Assembly (NCBI RefSeq): GCF_947494015.1 | Contig: NZ_CANLTL010000006.1 | Span: 211,573-275,572, forward strand | Direction of reading: 5' to 3' | DNA length: 64,000 bases | Source of the DNA: an uncultured Cellulomonas sp. | Lineage (GTDB): Bacteria; Actinomycetota; Actinomycetes; Actinomycetales; Cellulomonadaceae | Part shown: piece after piece, positions 25,854 through 33,862 of the stretch | How the letters are laid out: each line of letters opens with the position of its first letter | Numbering within the stretch: position 1 is the stretch's first letter | Translations under genes and position numbers: made by a program | Notes under the pieces: model-generated | The model's database searches: none | What the model was told of the DNA's origin: nothing | The model's input: only the letters and a program-made list of their open reading frames with translations

Positions 25854-26306
25854 ATGGTGAGCCTGCGCGTGCCGACCGACTTCCCCATCGCCACGGTTGC
25901 CGGCGTCCACGTCGTCCTGCGCGGCGTGGACGTGCTGCCGGACGGCCTTCAGATCCGCTGGGACGGTGTGCCCGGCGAGGCGACCGAGCGGATGGACCAG
26001 GACTGGCAGACCGCGATGGGCGCCTGGACCGAGCGCGTGGAGGAGCACGGGGCCGACGCCGCCGGCCCCGCGCCCGCGATGCCGGGCAACCTGCTCGCGC
26101 GCGTCCAGGCGCACCTGGTCGACGACGTCGGGACCACCTACACCGCGCGCACCGGACGCGCGGCCGGGACCGGGACCGCGTGGGAGTCGGCCTGGCGCTT
26201 CACGCCCGTGCCCCCGGCCGGCGCGTCCTCGCTGCGGCTCGAGCTGGCCGTGGACGGCGAGCGGGTCACCGGCTGCGACCTGGTGCTCACGTCTGCGGAC
26301 CGGTAG
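25854..26306 (+). CDS. Hypothetical protein, beta-rich
   Basis: A 150-residue soluble protein of unknown family: MVSLRVPTDFPIATVAGVHV, then LRGVDVLPDGLQIRWDG, a helical middle (DQDWQTAMGAWTERVEEHG) and a beta-rich end (RAGTGTAWESAWRFTPVPP). Many small Micrococcales proteins look like this, but I cannot name the family. The ATG at 25854 is chosen because family-like coding sequence begins there; an adjacent in-frame GTG (25857) could serve instead. The gene converges with the PAS-GGDEF-EAL gene, and the two 3' ends overlap by 20 bases (26287-26306). It is divergent from the fasciclin gene. Confidence 0.6.
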   Translation: MVSLRVPTDFPIATVAGVHVVLRGVDVLPDGLQIRWDGVPGEATERMDQDWQTAMGAWTERVEEHGADAAGPAPAMPGNLLARVQAHLVDDVGTTYTARTGRAAGTGTAWESAWRFTPVPPAGASSLRLELAVDGERVTGCDLVLTSADR

Positions 26307-28116
26307 CCGGGCCAGGCCCGGCCGTGGCCAGCAGGCGCCGGCCGAGCACGTCCGCGGGCACCGGCCGGCCCAGCCCGTAGCCCTGCGCCTGGTCGCACCC
26401 CAGCTCGCGGAGCGCGTCGCGCTGGCCGTCCGTCTCGACCCCCTCGGCGACGGCGACGAGCCCCAGGGTGTGGGCCATCTGCACGCAGGTCTCGACGATC
26501 GCCCGGTCGGCGGGGTCGGTCGTCAGCCCCGAGACGAAGGACCGGTCGATCTTGAGCTCGTCGACCGGGAACTGCTTGAGGTACGTGAGGCTGGAGTACC
26601 CGGTCCCGAAGTCGTCGATCGCGATGAGCACCCCCAGCTCCTTGAGCCGGCGCAGGGTGCCGACCGCGACGTCCGGGCGTCGCATCAGCGCCGTCTCGGT
26701 GATCTCCAGGACCAGGTGGGACGCGGCCAGACCCGTGCTCTGCAGGACGCCCGCCACTCGTTCGGCGAGGTCGACGTCGGCGAGCTGGCGCGCGGAGACG
26801 TTGACGGCGACCTGCAGGTCCGGCGGGCCACCGGTCGTCTGCCACCGCAGGGCCTGGCTCACCGCCTCCCCGAGCACCCACGCGCCGAGGTCGCGGATGA
26901 TGCCGGACTGCTCGGCGGCATCGATGAAGTCGCCCGGCTGCAGCAGTCCCCGCGTCCGGTGCTGCCACCGCACCAGCGCCTCCACCCCGCGCACCGACCC
27001 GCTCACGAGGTCGACCCGCGGCTGGTAGTGCACGCGCAGGTCACCGTCGCGGACCGCGGCACGCAGCTGCTCCAGCAGCGCCATCCGGTCGGCCACGGGA
27101 TCGGGGCTGCCCGCATCGTGCACCACCCACTGCCCGGTGCCGCGAGCCTTGGCCTGGTCCATCGCCAGGTCGGCCCGCCGCAGCAGCTGCTGCGCGGCGT
27201 GCTCGACGTCCTCGGCCCGCACCGGTCCGGCGGCGTGCGCGATGCCGACGCCCGCGTCGATGACCACCTCCACGCCGCTGAGCACGAAGGGGGCGGTCAC
27301 GGCGCGCAGCAGGTGGGCCGCGACGCGGGCGGCCCGGGACGGTGCGACCTCGTCGACCACGACGAACTCGTCGCCGGCGAACCGGGCGACGACGGCGCCG
27401 GCCGGGCACGCGGCGGCCAGCCGGGTCCCCACCTCACGGAGCAGCTCGTCACCGCTCGCGTGCCCGAGGTCGTCGTTGACGGTCCGGAAGCCGTCCAGGT
27501 CCACCGACAGGACCGTCGGGACGGGGGCGTCGCCGGCCGTCGCGGGGGCGCACGCCAACCGCCGGTGCAGGGCGTCGAGCAGGCCGGCCCGGTTGTGCAG
27601 GCCGGTCAGCGCGTCGCGGTGCACCAGCGCCTCGAGCGCGGCCTGCGCCGAGCGGACCCGCGCCTCGGACTCCTCCGCCGCCCGGCGGGCGGCGACCAGC
27701 GCATCCTCGTGGCGCTGCCGTTGACGCGCCTCCACCAGGGCGACGTGCGTCTGCGCGTCCTCGCCGTCGGCCGCGATGCGGACCGCGGACAGCAGCGCGG
27801 CCCGGCGACCGCGGTCCGGGCCCGTCACCTGCACCGACGCCTCCGCGACCCGCCCGGTGGCCAGCAGCTCGGGCAGCCACCGCGACGCCCACAGCACCCG
27901 GTCGCCCGGTGCCAGCAGCGACCCGAACGCCGTGCCGGCCAGGTCCGCGGGTGTGCGGCCGGTCCAGGCGCACAGCGTCGCGTTGGCGGCCACGACGCGT
28001 CCCTGCGTGTCCAGGGTGAGGTTCGCGCTGGGCGCCACCCACCACAGCCGACCCGGGTCCGGCTCGTCCGGCCCGTCCGGCCCGTCCGGCCCGTCCGGCG
28101 ACGACCCGGCGGTCAC
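26287..28116 (-). CDS. PAS-GGDEF-EAL cyclic-di-GMP regulator
   Basis: A 609-residue cytoplasmic c-di-GMP enzyme. An N-terminal PAS domain (about 30-125, LTLDTQGRVVAANATLCAWT) and a coiled linker (about 130-165) precede GGDEF (166-330) and EAL (345-595) domains. The cyclase motif is AGDEF (247-251), with Ala in place of the first Gly, and there is no RxxD I-site; activity is possible but uncertain. The EAL half looks competent: EAL at 379-381, N439, E471, DDFGTG (501-506), K522 and AEGVET. GTG 28116 overlaps the RsbQ-like stop by GTGA, so the two are coupled. A 9-bp CCCGTCCGG repeat (about 28060-28099) makes the PDGP-rich N terminus. Confidence 0.9.
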   Translation of the reverse strand: MTAGSSPDGPDGPDGPDEPDPGRLWWVAPSANLTLDTQGRVVAANATLCAWTGRTPADLAGTAFGSLLAPGDRVLWASRWLPELLATGRVAEASVQVTGPDRGRRAALLSAVRIAADGEDAQTHVALVEARQRQRHEDALVAARRAAEESEARVRSAQAALEALVHRDALTGLHNRAGLLDALHRRLACAPATAGDAPVPTVLSVDLDGFRTVNDDLGHASGDELLREVGTRLAAACPAGAVVARFAGDEFVVVDEVAPSRAARVAAHLLRAVTAPFVLSGVEVVIDAGVGIAHAAGPVRAEDVEHAAQQLLRRADLAMDQAKARGTGQWVVHDAGSPDPVADRMALLEQLRAAVRDGDLRVHYQPRVDLVSGSVRGVEALVRWQHRTRGLLQPGDFIDAAEQSGIIRDLGAWVLGEAVSQALRWQTTGGPPDLQVAVNVSARQLADVDLAERVAGVLQSTGLAASHLVLEITETALMRRPDVAVGTLRRLKELGVLIAIDDFGTGYSSLTYLKQFPVDELKIDRSFVSGLTTDPADRAIVETCVQMAHTLGLVAVAEGVETDGQRDALRELGCDQAQGYGLGRPVPADVLGRRLLATAGPGPATGPQT

Positions 28117-28916
28117 GCGGCCGGCGCCAGGTGCCGACGGATGACGTCGACGGTCTCCGCCGGTGCGCTCAGGTGCGGGCAGTGACCGGTGGCGCGCAGG
28201 GGGACCAGGGTCGACGCCGGCAGGTGCCGGTGCAGGTAGTCACCGACCTCGAGCGGGGCCATCGCGTCCTCGTGGCACTGGAGGATGAGGGTGGGTGTGC
28301 TCAGCCGGGGCAGCAGGGGACGGCAGTCGGTCGTGAACGACGTGCGCGCCAGGGCCGCCGCCATCGCCGGGTCGTTCCGGCAGAACATCCCGGTCAGCCG
28401 CTCGCCCAGCTCGGGCCGCTCGGGGACGCCCATCACGACCGGCGCCATCGCCTCCGCCCAGGCCAGGTAGTTGGTGTCCAGCGAGCGCAGGACCTCGGGC
28501 AGGTCGTCCGCGGCGAAGCCGCCGTGGTAGTCGTCGGCCGGGTCGTCCAGCAGGTACGGGGACGGCGCGAGCCAGATCAGCTGGCGGAAGCGCTCGGGCT
28601 CGCGGATGGCCGCCTGGGCCGCCATCATCGCGCCGATGCTGTGGGCGACCACCGTGACGTCCCGCAGGTCGAGCTCCGCGCAGATCGCGAGCAGGTCGGC
28701 GGCGTACGCGTCGAGGCCGCTGTAGCGCTGCGGGTCCCAGCCGGACGGGTCCGAGCGGCCCGCGCCCATGGTGTCGAACAGGAGGCACCGGAAGTCCCGG
28801 GCCAGTGGCGGGGCGACGTCCCGCCACACGCTCTGGTCGCACCCGAACCCGTGCACGAAGAGCAGCGCCGGCGCGTCCTCGCGGCCGCTGCTCGTGACGT
28901 GGTGCCGCTCGGCCAT
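28113..28916 (-). CDS. RsbQ-like alpha/beta hydrolase (signalling hydrolase)
   Basis: A 267-residue alpha/beta hydrolase that closely follows Bacillus subtilis RsbQ throughout. Shared landmarks include VHGFGCDQSVWRDVAPPLA, LFDTMGAGRSD, PSPYLLDDP, LILQCHEDAMAP and GHCPHLSAP. The catalytic triad is Ser 93 (AHSIGAMM), Asp 217 and His 245. RsbQ releases or binds a small hydrophobic signal that its PAS-domain partner senses, and plant D14/KAI2 receptors share this fold. The next gene encodes a PAS-GGDEF-EAL protein with a 4-base overlap, so the output here would be c-di-GMP. ATG 28916 is used; GTG 28934 (after GGGAGGGG) is a real alternative adding six residues. Confidence 0.9.
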   Translation of the reverse strand: MAERHHVTSSGREDAPALLFVHGFGCDQSVWRDVAPPLARDFRCLLFDTMGAGRSDPSGWDPQRYSGLDAYAADLLAICAELDLRDVTVVAHSIGAMMAAQAAIREPERFRQLIWLAPSPYLLDDPADDYHGGFAADDLPEVLRSLDTNYLAWAEAMAPVVMGVPERPELGERLTGMFCRNDPAMAAALARTSFTTDCRPLLPRLSTPTLILQCHEDAMAPLEVGDYLHRHLPASTLVPLRATGHCPHLSAPAETVDVIRRHLAPAA

Positions 28917-29096
28917 GACGCCCTGAGCCTCCACTGCGTCCCCTCCCGAGTCCTGGGTCCGCGCCGTCGCGTGTCCCGGATCGTGCCCCCTCGGCGCGCC
29001 GACGTCGCTGCATGGGAGCGCTGCCGGAGGCCTGCACGGCCCAGCCAACCATCGGTGCGTACCGGCGCGCCAACCCCGAGCCGGGGACGCACCGGG

Positions 29097-31628
29097 TCAC
29101 AGGTCGCCCGAGCGCTGCAGCGTGCGCATGGCCAGCCAGCCGACCGGGATGCGCAGCCAGTAGGTGAGCACGCGGAACAGCAGCGCCACCGACGCCGCGA
29201 CACCGGGGTTGAGGCCACCGGCGGTCAGTCCCGTGGTCAGGGCGATCTCGATGGTGCCGATGCCGCCGGGTGTGGGGACCGCGGCGCCCGCCGCGTTGCC
29301 GACGAGGTAGATCAGCGCGACCTGGACGAGCGTGAGGTCCTGCCCGAAGGCCGCCAGGCAGGCCTCGAACGCGAGCACGTACCCCATGGTCATGACGACG
29401 TTGCCGCCCACGGCCAGCGCCACCCGCCACGGGTGCCCGACGACGGCGATCAGGCGCGGCCAGGTCTGGCGCACGGTGGGCAGCGTCTTGCGGGCGACCC
29501 AGCCGCGCACGCCCGGGACCAGGAAGGACGACGCGACCAGGGCAGCGACGATCCCGATGACGAGCAGCAGCGTGGGGCTGGGGGTGAACCGCGGCGCGTT
29601 GCTGGTCCCGGAGATGACCGACAGCAGCAGGAGCAGCACGACGGTGACCACGAACTGCGACACCTGCACCAGCGCCACCGTGGCGACCGACAGGGACGCG
29701 GTGACCCCGCGCCGGTTGAGCATGCGCAGGTTGAGGGCGGCGGGCCCGATGCCGGCGGGCGCGGCCAGCGCGACGAACGCTCCCGCCGCCTGGACGAGCG
29801 TGACCCGCCACACCGACAGCCGGATGGGCGCGAACGCGACGAAGGCCAGCGCGGCGCCCGGGAACGTCAGCAGGCCCAGGCCGAAGGCGACCAGGCTCCA
29901 CCGCCAGTCGCTGCCCGCGACGGCCTCGGTGATCTGCTCGACGTTGACGGTCGTGAGGACGACGTACACCGCCACGACCGTCAGCAGGATCGTGATCAGC
30001 GTGCGGGCGCCGAACCGGACCAGCTGCTCGGGCTGCACGTCGGCGTCCGGCAGCAGCTCGACCAGAGCGGCGCGCAGCTCGGCGAGCACCTTGGGGTGGG
30101 CACGCACCTCCTCGCGGGTGCGGCGCGGCAGCGCGGGCGTCTGCAGCAGGGGCCCGATCGCCTCGACGTCCTCGCCGGGGAGCACGTCGACCGCCGACTG
30201 CAGCGCCCGGTCCGCCCCGACCCGGATGGCGAGCAGGGCGAGCATCTGGGTCAGGTCCATCCGCCGCGACAGTTGGTTGGAGGCGACGTCGCCGTTCTCC
30301 CAGCGGGTGATCCACACCAGCGGGCCGGCGCCCCGGTCCTCGACGAGGACGACGTCGGACGTCAGGGCGCGGTGGGTGATGCCGGCGTCGTGCGCGAGCT
30401 GCAGCTGCTCCCAGACGGCGTGCAGGTGGTCGTCGGTGAGCCAGGCCGGGTCCAGGTCGCGCAGCGGGACCGCGCGGTCCACGCGCTCCTGGACGAGCAG
30501 CATGGAGTCGTCCGCCTCGGCGACGCTGAGCAGGGCGGGCGTGCGCACGCCGGCGGCGTGAGCGGCGTAGGCGAGCAGGGCGGCCCGCTCGGCGGCCTGC
30601 CGCAGCGACACGAACGAGCGGCCCTCGATGCCCCGCAGCCGCAGTGAGCGCCACAGCCGGGCCAGCGCGCCGATGACCTGGCGGTCGCCGTCGAGCACGA
30701 CGACGGTCAGCCGCCCGTCGCCGGTCGTGGTGAGGTCGTACACGCGGTCGTCGGAGTAGCGCGTGATGGCGCGGGTCGCGGTCGGGGCGGGCGGTGTGAC
30801 GGCGCCGGTGAGGGCGCTGGGCGGTGCGACGGTGCCGATCGGGCCGGTCGCGGTCTCCGGTTCGCGCACCCGCTCCAGGCGCACGGGGTCGAAGCCGGCG
30901 CGGCGCACGCCGTCGACCAGGGCCGGACCGTAGGCGCGCTCGGACTGGACGCCGGACACGTAGCGGACGGCCGCGCCGGCGGCGCGGCCGAGCAGGAGCG
31001 CGACACCGGTGCCGGGCAGCGACGCCGCACCCGTGATGAGGGCGACGCCGAGCGTCACCCACACCAGGTTCCAGGACCAGCCCACGGTGCGCCGGCGCGC
31101 GCGGGGGCCGGCCGCGGTCAGCAGCGCGGTGACCGTGACGAGGTAGGCCGGGATGGTCAGTGACGTCTGGCCGCGCACGCGTGCCGAGAGGGCCGCGACG
31201 AGCAGGTCGTCGCCCACGGCGGTGACCGTCGCCGCGACGGCGGCCGCGAGCACGAGCCCGACGAGGGCGGCGACCGTGGCGTCCAGCACCTGGCGGCCCA
31301 GCCGTCGGACGGTGAGCTCGATCAGCACGGCCGTGGGCGCGATGAAGGTCACCAGCACCTCGAGCAGGGCGACCGGCACGGTGAAGATCTGCCGGACGAT
31401 GCTGCCCGCGCCGCGCACGTCCTCCGCGACACCGGTGGTGGTCTCGTGGGCGTAGACGGCCAGCAGCATGACGACCGCGACGCCGAGCGCCGACAGCACG
31501 AGCATCAGCAGGTCGCTGGGGTGGTGGACGCGTACGGTCGGGGTGTCGACGATCTGCACCCCGTGCGCGTGCGCGGGGGTGCTCCGCGGCTGCTCCGCGC
31601 CCGGGGGGGCGGTGAGCTGGTCCGGCAT
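29097..31628 (-). CDS. UPF0104/LPG-synthase-type membrane protein with kinase-like domain
   Basis: A large 843-residue protein with two membrane regions. About seven N-terminal helices (residues 35-230) are followed by a soluble middle (about 265-530) and then about eight helices of the lysylphosphatidylglycerol-synthase transmembrane family (UPF0104; VQAAGAFVALAAPAGIGPAA, LIYLVGNAAGAAVPTPGGIG). The middle looks like a degenerate protein kinase: GITHRALTSDVVLVEDRGAG matches the HRDLxxxN loop with Asp replaced by Ala. It is therefore probably a non-catalytic binding domain. A role in lipid flipping or glycolipid export is inferred from the membrane family only. ATG 31628 gives a natural N terminus. 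Confidence 0.82.
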   Translation of the reverse strand: MPDQLTAPPGAEQPRSTPAHAHGVQIVDTPTVRVHHPSDLLMLVLSALGVAVVMLLAVYAHETTTGVAEDVRGAGSIVRQIFTVPVALLEVLVTFIAPTAVLIELTVRRLGRQVLDATVAALVGLVLAAAVAATVTAVGDDLLVAALSARVRGQTSLTIPAYLVTVTALLTAAGPRARRRTVGWSWNLVWVTLGVALITGAASLPGTGVALLLGRAAGAAVRYVSGVQSERAYGPALVDGVRRAGFDPVRLERVREPETATGPIGTVAPPSALTGAVTPPAPTATRAITRYSDDRVYDLTTTGDGRLTVVVLDGDRQVIGALARLWRSLRLRGIEGRSFVSLRQAAERAALLAYAAHAAGVRTPALLSVAEADDSMLLVQERVDRAVPLRDLDPAWLTDDHLHAVWEQLQLAHDAGITHRALTSDVVLVEDRGAGPLVWITRWENGDVASNQLSRRMDLTQMLALLAIRVGADRALQSAVDVLPGEDVEAIGPLLQTPALPRRTREEVRAHPKVLAELRAALVELLPDADVQPEQLVRFGARTLITILLTVVAVYVVLTTVNVEQITEAVAGSDWRWSLVAFGLGLLTFPGAALAFVAFAPIRLSVWRVTLVQAAGAFVALAAPAGIGPAALNLRMLNRRGVTASLSVATVALVQVSQFVVTVVLLLLLSVISGTSNAPRFTPSPTLLLVIGIVAALVASSFLVPGVRGWVARKTLPTVRQTWPRLIAVVGHPWRVALAVGGNVVMTMGYVLAFEACLAAFGQDLTLVQVALIYLVGNAAGAAVPTPGGIGTIEIALTTGLTAGGLNPGVAASVALLFRVLTYWLRIPVGWLAMRTLQRSGDL

Positions 31629-31667
31629 GGGCGCGAGTCTAGGTGCGGGGGTCGACGATCCCGTGTC

Positions 31668-31699
31668 ACCACGGCCCCGGGGGCACGCCCGGGTGTGGT
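31668..31699 (-). terminator. Possible hairpin between CPBP and UPF0104 genes
   Basis: Arms beginning ACCAC (31668) and ending GTGGT (31699) with a shared CCCGGG core form a stem with small bulges. It lies 19 bases past the CPBP stop and before the next minus-strand start. The imperfect pairing makes this a modest call. Confidence 0.4.
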
Positions 31700-31717
31700 C
31701 GGAGCCCGGTGGTGGGG

Positions 31718-32512
31718 TCAGCTCAGCCCGAGCGCCGTCCGCCACTCCGCGGGCACGAGCGCGTAGCCCACGAAGGCGACGACGTCGAGGACGGTGTGCG
31801 CCACCACCAGCGGCATGACGCGGCGCCGTCGGCGGTAGTACTCGGCGAAGACGACGCCCATGACGGCGTTGCCCACGAACGGTCCGATGCCCTGGTACAG
31901 GTGGTACGACCCGCGCAGCACGGCACTGGCCGCCACGACCGCGACGGGCGACCAGCGCAGCGCGGCGAGGCGCTCCATGAGGTAGCCGACCGCGATGACC
32001 TCCTCCAGCAGGGCGTTCTGCAGCGCGGACAGGATCAGCACGGGCACCGTCCACCACGCGGCGTTGAGGGCCGAGGCCTGCACCTCGACGGTGACCCCCA
32101 GGACGCGTCCGACCGCGTACAGGCCCAGACCGGGCAGGCCGATCAGCGCCGCCAGCCCGAGCCCCACCGCCAGGTCGCGGACCGGGCGGGCGCGATCCAG
32201 GCCGATCAGCCGCAGCGAGCTGCGCCCGCTCGCCGAGAGCAGGTACAGCGCGAGCGCGACCGGGACGAGGGCGAAGGCGATCCCCAGCAGCTGGTAGGTC
32301 AGGTCCAGGTACGGCCGTGGGGACCGGCTCGGGTTCAGGGTCGCGGTCTGCTCGGCGAGCGGCGTGCCCGCCGTCAGGCGCGCCGTGATCGACACCAGCG
32401 AGTAGAGCGCGGACTGCCCGAGCGACAGCCCCAGCACGATCCACAGCTCGACGGTCCACCGTCGGCGGACCGCGGTCGGACCGGGGGGTGGCACCTGGGC
32501 GTCGACGGTCAT
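31718..32512 (-). CDS. CPBP family intramembrane metalloprotease
   Basis: A 264-residue integral membrane protein with about eight helices and the CAAX-protease/bacteriocin-processing (CPBP, Abi) signature. Motif 1 is ALLEEVIAVGYLMER (Glu-Glu then Arg), motif 2 is RGSYHLYQGIGPF with His, and motif 3 is VVAHTVLDVVAF with His/Asp. These residues form the predicted metal site. ATG 32512 is the clear start. The gene is divergent from the membrane-protein/regulator/ABC operon and shares its intergenic region. Substrate is unknown; in bacteria such proteases act in bacteriocin immunity or membrane protein turnover. Confidence 0.85.
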   Translation of the reverse strand: MTVDAQVPPPGPTAVRRRWTVELWIVLGLSLGQSALYSLVSITARLTAGTPLAEQTATLNPSRSPRPYLDLTYQLLGIAFALVPVALALYLLSASGRSSLRLIGLDRARPVRDLAVGLGLAALIGLPGLGLYAVGRVLGVTVEVQASALNAAWWTVPVLILSALQNALLEEVIAVGYLMERLAALRWSPVAVVAASAVLRGSYHLYQGIGPFVGNAVMGVVFAEYYRRRRRVMPLVVAHTVLDVVAFVGYALVPAEWRTALGLS

Positions 32513-32587
32513 GGCGTCACGGTAGGTCGACGGTCGCCGCCCGGCGATCCGGTCGGGTCCCTTGCGGCTGGTGACGGACGCACACTA

Positions 32588-32602
32588 CTTTGCAGCGCAA
32601 AG
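32588..32602. promoter_or_regulatory. CTTTGC-N3-GCAAAG operator-like dyad
   Basis: A perfect 6-bp inverted repeat CTTTGC/GCAAAG with a three-base centre sits at 32588-32602, between the divergent CPBP gene and the operon that starts at 32637. It is one of few A/T-bearing palindromes here and lies 34 bases before the operon start. The second gene of that operon encodes a winged-helix regulator, the natural candidate to bind it. The binding is inferred. Confidence 0.55.
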
Positions 32603-32636
32603 CAGTTCGCCCGGGACTGCGCGGACGGAGCGTGCG

Positions 32637-33413
32637 ATGGCCGGCAGTCCCGACACGTCCACCGGCGGCGGCCCGACGGCGGGCCGCGGGGTGCCCGGGG
32701 GCCACCGGATGCGCACGGGTGTCGACGACGCGGCGCCCGCGCCGGCCGACGACGACGCACCGTCGGACCCCGCGGCGACCGCGGCGCTGATCGTTCAGCA
32801 GCGCGCCCGGCTGGCCGCCGCGACCGACGTCGACGGTCGCGTGCTGTTCGGCGCGTGGGGCCTGGCCTGGCTGCTGGGGTTCGGGCTGCTGTACCTGACC
32901 GCCGGGGACGACCCGCTGGTCGTGACGTCGCCGACCGTGGCCGGGGTCGTGTTCGCGGGTCTGCTGATGACCGCCCTGGTCGTCACGGCGGTCCACGTCG
33001 CGCGCCGGACGGCCGGGCTGCACGGCACCTCGTCCGTGCAGGGGGCGATGTACGGCTGGACGTGGACCCTCGGCTTCGTCGCGATCTTCGCGCTCGGCGG
33101 TGCCCTGGCCCGGGCGGGTGCGGACCCGGAGGTCCTCGGGACGGTCATGACGATCGCGCCGCCGGTCCTGGTCGGGGTGCTCTACATGGCCGGTGCCGCG
33201 CTCTGGCGGGACCGGACCCAGTTCGTCCTCGGCGCGTGGATCCTCGTGGCGACGGTGATCGCGTCGTTCGCCGGCCGGCCGCTCATGCTCGCGGTGATGG
33301 CCGTCGCCGGGGGCGGCGGGATGCTGGTCGGTGCCGTCGCCGAGGAGCTGCGCCGACGTCGGGGCGCTGCGCCGCGGGGAGCGGGCCTCGGCGGCGCGGC
33401 AGCGGTCATCTGA
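32637..33413 (+). CDS. Membrane protein, first gene of regulator/ABC operon
   Basis: A 258-residue protein with a disordered acidic N terminus (to about 65) and about six membrane helices, including LFGAWGLAWLLGFGLLYL, VAGVVFAGLLMTALVVTAV and GAWILVATVIASFAGRP. A basic end (EELRRRRGAAPRGAG) follows. I do not recognise the family; similar proteins precede winged-helix/ABC pairs in other actinobacteria. ATG 32637 has GGAG seven bases upstream; other in-frame starts exist at 32562 and later. Its TGA overlaps the next ATG (TGATG), so all four genes to 35765 form one operon. Confidence 0.72.
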   Translation: MAGSPDTSTGGGPTAGRGVPGGHRMRTGVDDAAPAPADDDAPSDPAATAALIVQQRARLAAATDVDGRVLFGAWGLAWLLGFGLLYLTAGDDPLVVTSPTVAGVVFAGLLMTALVVTAVHVARRTAGLHGTSSVQGAMYGWTWTLGFVAIFALGGALARAGADPEVLGTVMTIAPPVLVGVLYMAGAALWRDRTQFVLGAWILVATVIASFAGRPLMLAVMAVAGGGGMLVGAVAEELRRRRGAAPRGAGLGGAAAVI

Positions 33414-33862
33414 TGGCCCCGACCCCCGGCGAGCTCGATCCGATCATCCACACCCAGGCTCGGTTGCGGATCATGACGACGCTGACCGCCCTGCCGTCCG
33501 GGGACCGCATCACCTTCCCCCGGCTGCAGACGCTGCTGGACGCGACGGCGGGGAACCTGTCGGCCCACCTGCGCAAGCTCGAGGACGCGGGGTACGTCAC
33601 GGTGACGAAGGGCCACGTCGGCCGCACGCCGGCGACGCACGTCGAGGCGACCCCGGCCGGACGCCGGGCGTTCGACGACTACCTCGACGAGCTCCGGGCG
33701 CTGCTCACCCCGCCCGCCGAGGCGACCGCGGCCTTCCCGCGCACACCCGCCCCGGCACCCGTACCCGTACCGGCGAGCGATCCACCCGCGCCGGTCTCCG
33801 CGCGGTCCCCCAGCCCGCTCCCGACCTCGCTGACGACGCCGACCCCTCAGGAGTCCCGATGA
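33413..33862 (+). CDS. Winged-helix transcriptional regulator
   Basis: A 149-residue DNA-binding protein. The wHTH domain spans about 8-95: IIHTQARLRIMTTLTALPS, then FPRLQTLLDATAGNLSAHLR (recognition helix) and KLEDAGYVTVTKGHVGRTPA (wing). The tail from about 105 is proline-rich and disordered. The form resembles the HTH_27/MarR-type single-domain regulators that sit inside ABC-transporter operons and repress them. It overlaps both neighbours: TGATG upstream and ATGA downstream. Probable target is the dyad at 32588-32602. Effector unknown. Confidence 0.82.
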   Translation: MAPTPGELDPIIHTQARLRIMTTLTALPSGDRITFPRLQTLLDATAGNLSAHLRKLEDAGYVTVTKGHVGRTPATHVEATPAGRRAFDDYLDELRALLTPPAEATAAFPRTPAPAPVPVPASDPPAPVSARSPSPLPTSLTTPTPQESR

